From NCBI GenBank assembly GCA_023399675.1, contig JAEWOM010000257.1, forward strand, positions 1 through 15,732: a stretch of 15,732 bases of DNA, written 5' to 3'. Source of the DNA: Bacteroidota bacterium (GTDB lineage: Bacteria > Bacteroidota > Bacteroidia > Flavobacteriales > Weeksellaceae). Positions 14,566-15,732 of this stretch are shown here, one piece after another; the first letter of the stretch is position 1; each line of letters starts with the position of its first letter. Below the pieces are notes generated by a model. That model did no database searches. It had not been told where the DNA came from and saw nothing but the letters and a program-made list of their open reading frames with translations. Both the position numbers and the translations under genes were made by a program.

Positions 14566-14573
14566 CAAAGATA
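14566..14573 (-). promoter_or_regulatory. -7 promoter element for the mtgA-gcr operon
   Basis: Minus-strand TATCTTTG matches the Bacteroidetes consensus TAnnTTTG exactly. The implied transcription start, a few bases downstream, gives a leader of about 30 bases before the mtgA ATG at 14527. A clear -33 TTG at about 19 bases upstream is not seen; that region overlaps the palindrome at 14576-14589 and the end of the neighbouring gene. Confidence 0.6.
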
Positions 14574-14575
14574 GT

Positions 14576-14589
14576 ATTTTAGCTAAAAT
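14576..14589. repeat. 14-bp perfect palindrome upstream of the mtgA promoter
   Basis: ATTTTAGCTAAAAT is perfectly symmetric with no loop, so it looks more like a dimeric protein-binding site than a terminator hairpin. It lies directly upstream of the TATCTTTG element and shares its outermost base with the TGA stop of the substrate-binding protein gene. It could be an operator for mtgA, or chance in AT-rich DNA. Confidence 0.35.
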
Positions 14590-15641
14590 CACCTGAGTTC
14601 TTCCTGAAAGGTAAGCGCTGCATCAGGAAAAAGCTGCAGATGAAGAATTTTAATGTAATCGCGCAGAATAAGATCAGCACGGACGGTTCCGCTCTCAAAA
14701 AAATCATTGGCTTTATCCTTCTGTTTGGCTCCGACAGAAAAAATTCGGCCCTGCTGAAAAACCGGCAGCTTTGCGTAATTGGCGTTAACGGCAAGCAAAC
14801 CGGCACGCGAACGGTGATTTCCCGCGTTCAGCCAGACTGAAGCTTGTTCTGACTGTACAAGCACTTCCTCAAAACTCAACGGTACTGCCTTCTCTGATTC
14901 ATCATTTCTCAAGAGATAATTTCCGCCGGCATCTTTCACAAACTGGGCAAACTGTGTCTTTCCGCCAGGCATAAACCACTGGTTTCCGTAAATTTCATTG
15001 GCGATGACCATTGGCTTTTTCGGTTGCTTCTGTGCAAGCGCAGACCAATCCTGATAGTTCTTCGCAATTGATTCATATTTTTCCCTGGCAAAGGTTTCCT
15101 TGCCGAGCAATTTTCCAAAGATCAGCAGATAGCGGGATTTATCCAGCGGATGCGGTTCGAGGTATTCGTCGAGAAACAGAATTTCCGCAGAAGTCAGTCG
15201 CCGAAGTGTGTCGTAGGTGTTTTCAAATGTGCTGATGTGGGTCGTAACGATCAGATCGGGCATCAGTGCAACAATTTTCTCAAGATCATACTTTTGTTCG
15301 TTTCCTACATTGTGAATTCGGCCGTCTGCTAATCTCTGCTTAATTTTTTCTGAATAAATATATTCCGGACTTGAAACACCGACGATTTTATCTTCCAGGC
15401 CGAGTTCAGTAAAATACCCAACCAGACTGGCATTCAGCACGATGACTCTTCTAACAGGTATTTTGCTTAATGGAAAATGGTATGTAAATTTTCCAGATTT
15501 CACATCATAACTGTTATCGGAATTTCCGACGCTGATGCGCGATGTTAACGGTTCCAATTGGTTGTCAGGAACAGTTTTCTCGGACTTTGAACATCCAAAA
15601 AAGAGCAGCAGAAAAATTACATACAATAATTTCACATTCAT
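14589..15641 (-). CDS. ABC transporter substrate-binding lipoprotein, BtuF/FecB type
   Basis: Lipoprotein of 350 residues that would bind cobalamin, a ferric siderophore or a similar metal chelate in the periplasm and hand it to an ABC importer. The signal MNVKLLYVIFLLLFFGC ends in a lipobox with Cys17. The rest fits Peripla_BP_2 (helical-backbone binding proteins). The first lobe has RRVIVLNASLVGYFTELGL then KIVGVS (about 64-90), a conserved N-VGNEQKYDLEKIVALMPDLIV block (about 111-132), and a long connecting helix near 160-200. The second lobe contains WFMPGGKTQFAQFVKDAGGNY and ends in the helix region DFFESGTVRADLILRDYIKI. No permease or ATPase gene is adjacent, so it is an orphan in this window. 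The gap to the divergent tRNA is only 45 bases, too short for a cobalamin riboswitch. Ligand undetermined. Confidence 0.87.
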   Translation of the reverse strand: MNVKLLYVIFLLLFFGCSKSEKTVPDNQLEPLTSRISVGNSDNSYDVKSGKFTYHFPLSKIPVRRVIVLNASLVGYFTELGLEDKIVGVSSPEYIYSEKIKQRLADGRIHNVGNEQKYDLEKIVALMPDLIVTTHISTFENTYDTLRRLTSAEILFLDEYLEPHPLDKSRYLLIFGKLLGKETFAREKYESIAKNYQDWSALAQKQPKKPMVIANEIYGNQWFMPGGKTQFAQFVKDAGGNYLLRNDESEKAVPLSFEEVLVQSEQASVWLNAGNHRSRAGLLAVNANYAKLPVFQQGRIFSVGAKQKDKANDFFESGTVRADLILRDYIKILHLQLFPDAALTFQEELR

Positions 15642-15666
15642 GTTTCAAAGAAAATAAAAATAATGC

Positions 15667-15674
15667 TATATTTG
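15667..15674 (+). promoter_or_regulatory. -7 promoter element of the tRNA-Arg gene
   Basis: TATATTTG is a perfect TAnnTTTG match ending 12 bases before the first base of the tRNA, the normal spacing for a tRNA promoter in Bacteroidetes. A TTTC at 15643-15646, about 20 bases upstream, may serve as a poor -33 element. It sits in the 45-base gap shared with the divergent lipoprotein gene. Confidence 0.7.
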
Positions 15675-15686
15675 CAAACCCGAAAC

Positions 15687-15732
15687 GGACGCGTAGCTCA
15701 ATTGGATAGAGCGTCAGATTACGGCTCTGAAG
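15687..15732 (+). tRNA. tRNA-Arg (anticodon ACG), 3' part cut by window edge
   Basis: The 5' half of a tRNA folds cleanly: acceptor strand GGACGCG, TA at positions 8-9, D arm GCTC-AATTGGATA-GAGC, one linker base, then the anticodon arm TCAGA-TTACGGC-TCTGA. The loop places ACG at positions 34-36, so it decodes CGN arginine codons, with A34 normally deaminated to inosine by TadA. The sequence stops two bases into the variable loop; about 30 bases including the T arm lie beyond the window. Confidence 0.93.

Noticed and set aside
15642..15686. Cobalamin riboswitch upstream of the BtuF-like gene
   Set aside because: Only 45 bases separate the start codon from the divergent tRNA, too few for the aptamer.
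1..15732. CRISPR arrays, insertion sequences, integrases, toxin-antitoxin pairs or phage genes
   Set aside because: Looked for on both strands; no regularly spaced repeats, transposase or integrase motifs, or paired small genes were found.

Overview
The window looks like chromosome of a member of the Bacteroidetes, most likely the Chryseobacterium/Kaistella group of Flavobacteriia. Three things point there. The two best promoter candidates match the Bacteroidetes -7 consensus TAnnTTTG (TATCTTTG before mtgA, TATATTTG before a tRNA). Start codons follow A-rich leaders, mostly without a Shine-Dalgarno. The gene content (lipoprotein HlyD exporter, very large secreted alpha-2-macroglobulin, recF next to a DUF721 gene) fits the group. 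The assignment rests on recognition, not on a database search.

Layout. (1) 1-3455, minus strand: an exporter operon in the order TolC-type outer-membrane protein, lipoprotein HlyD adaptor, ABC-2 permease; the permease runs off the left edge. (2) 3535-3623: hairpin-rich intergenic DNA with a strong intrinsic terminator for the gene to its right. (3) 3650-9517, minus strand: one 1955-residue alpha-2-macroglobulin family protein filling over a third of the window. (4) 9598-11855, plus strand: a UbiA-like membrane protein, recF three bases later, a three-hairpin REPIN-like element, then a DUF721 (DciA-like) gene. (5) 11833-15641, minus strand: a Gcr/SpecificRecomb-family membrane protein whose 3' end overlaps DUF721 tail to tail, mtgA just upstream of it and apparently in the same transcript, and a BtuF/FecB-type substrate-binding lipoprotein. 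(6) 15667-15732, plus strand: promoter and first half of a tRNA-Arg(ACG).

How the genes fit together. The exporter genes would form a trans-envelope efflux system. The macroglobulin, the MtgA glycosyltransferase and the substrate-binding lipoprotein are envelope functions. RecF and the DciA-like protein belong to replication and repair. I see no integrase, IS transposase, CRISPR array, toxin-antitoxin pair or phage gene, and no clearly new multi-gene system. The most unusual items are in the macroglobulin: the thioester Cys-x-Glu-Gln appears to be replaced by Ser-Ala-Asp-Val, the presumed bait region carries a short stretch like a SusC/TonB-receptor plug, and a linker looks like a translated genomic repeat. 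The REPIN-like element and the two-state hairpin near 3600 are next.
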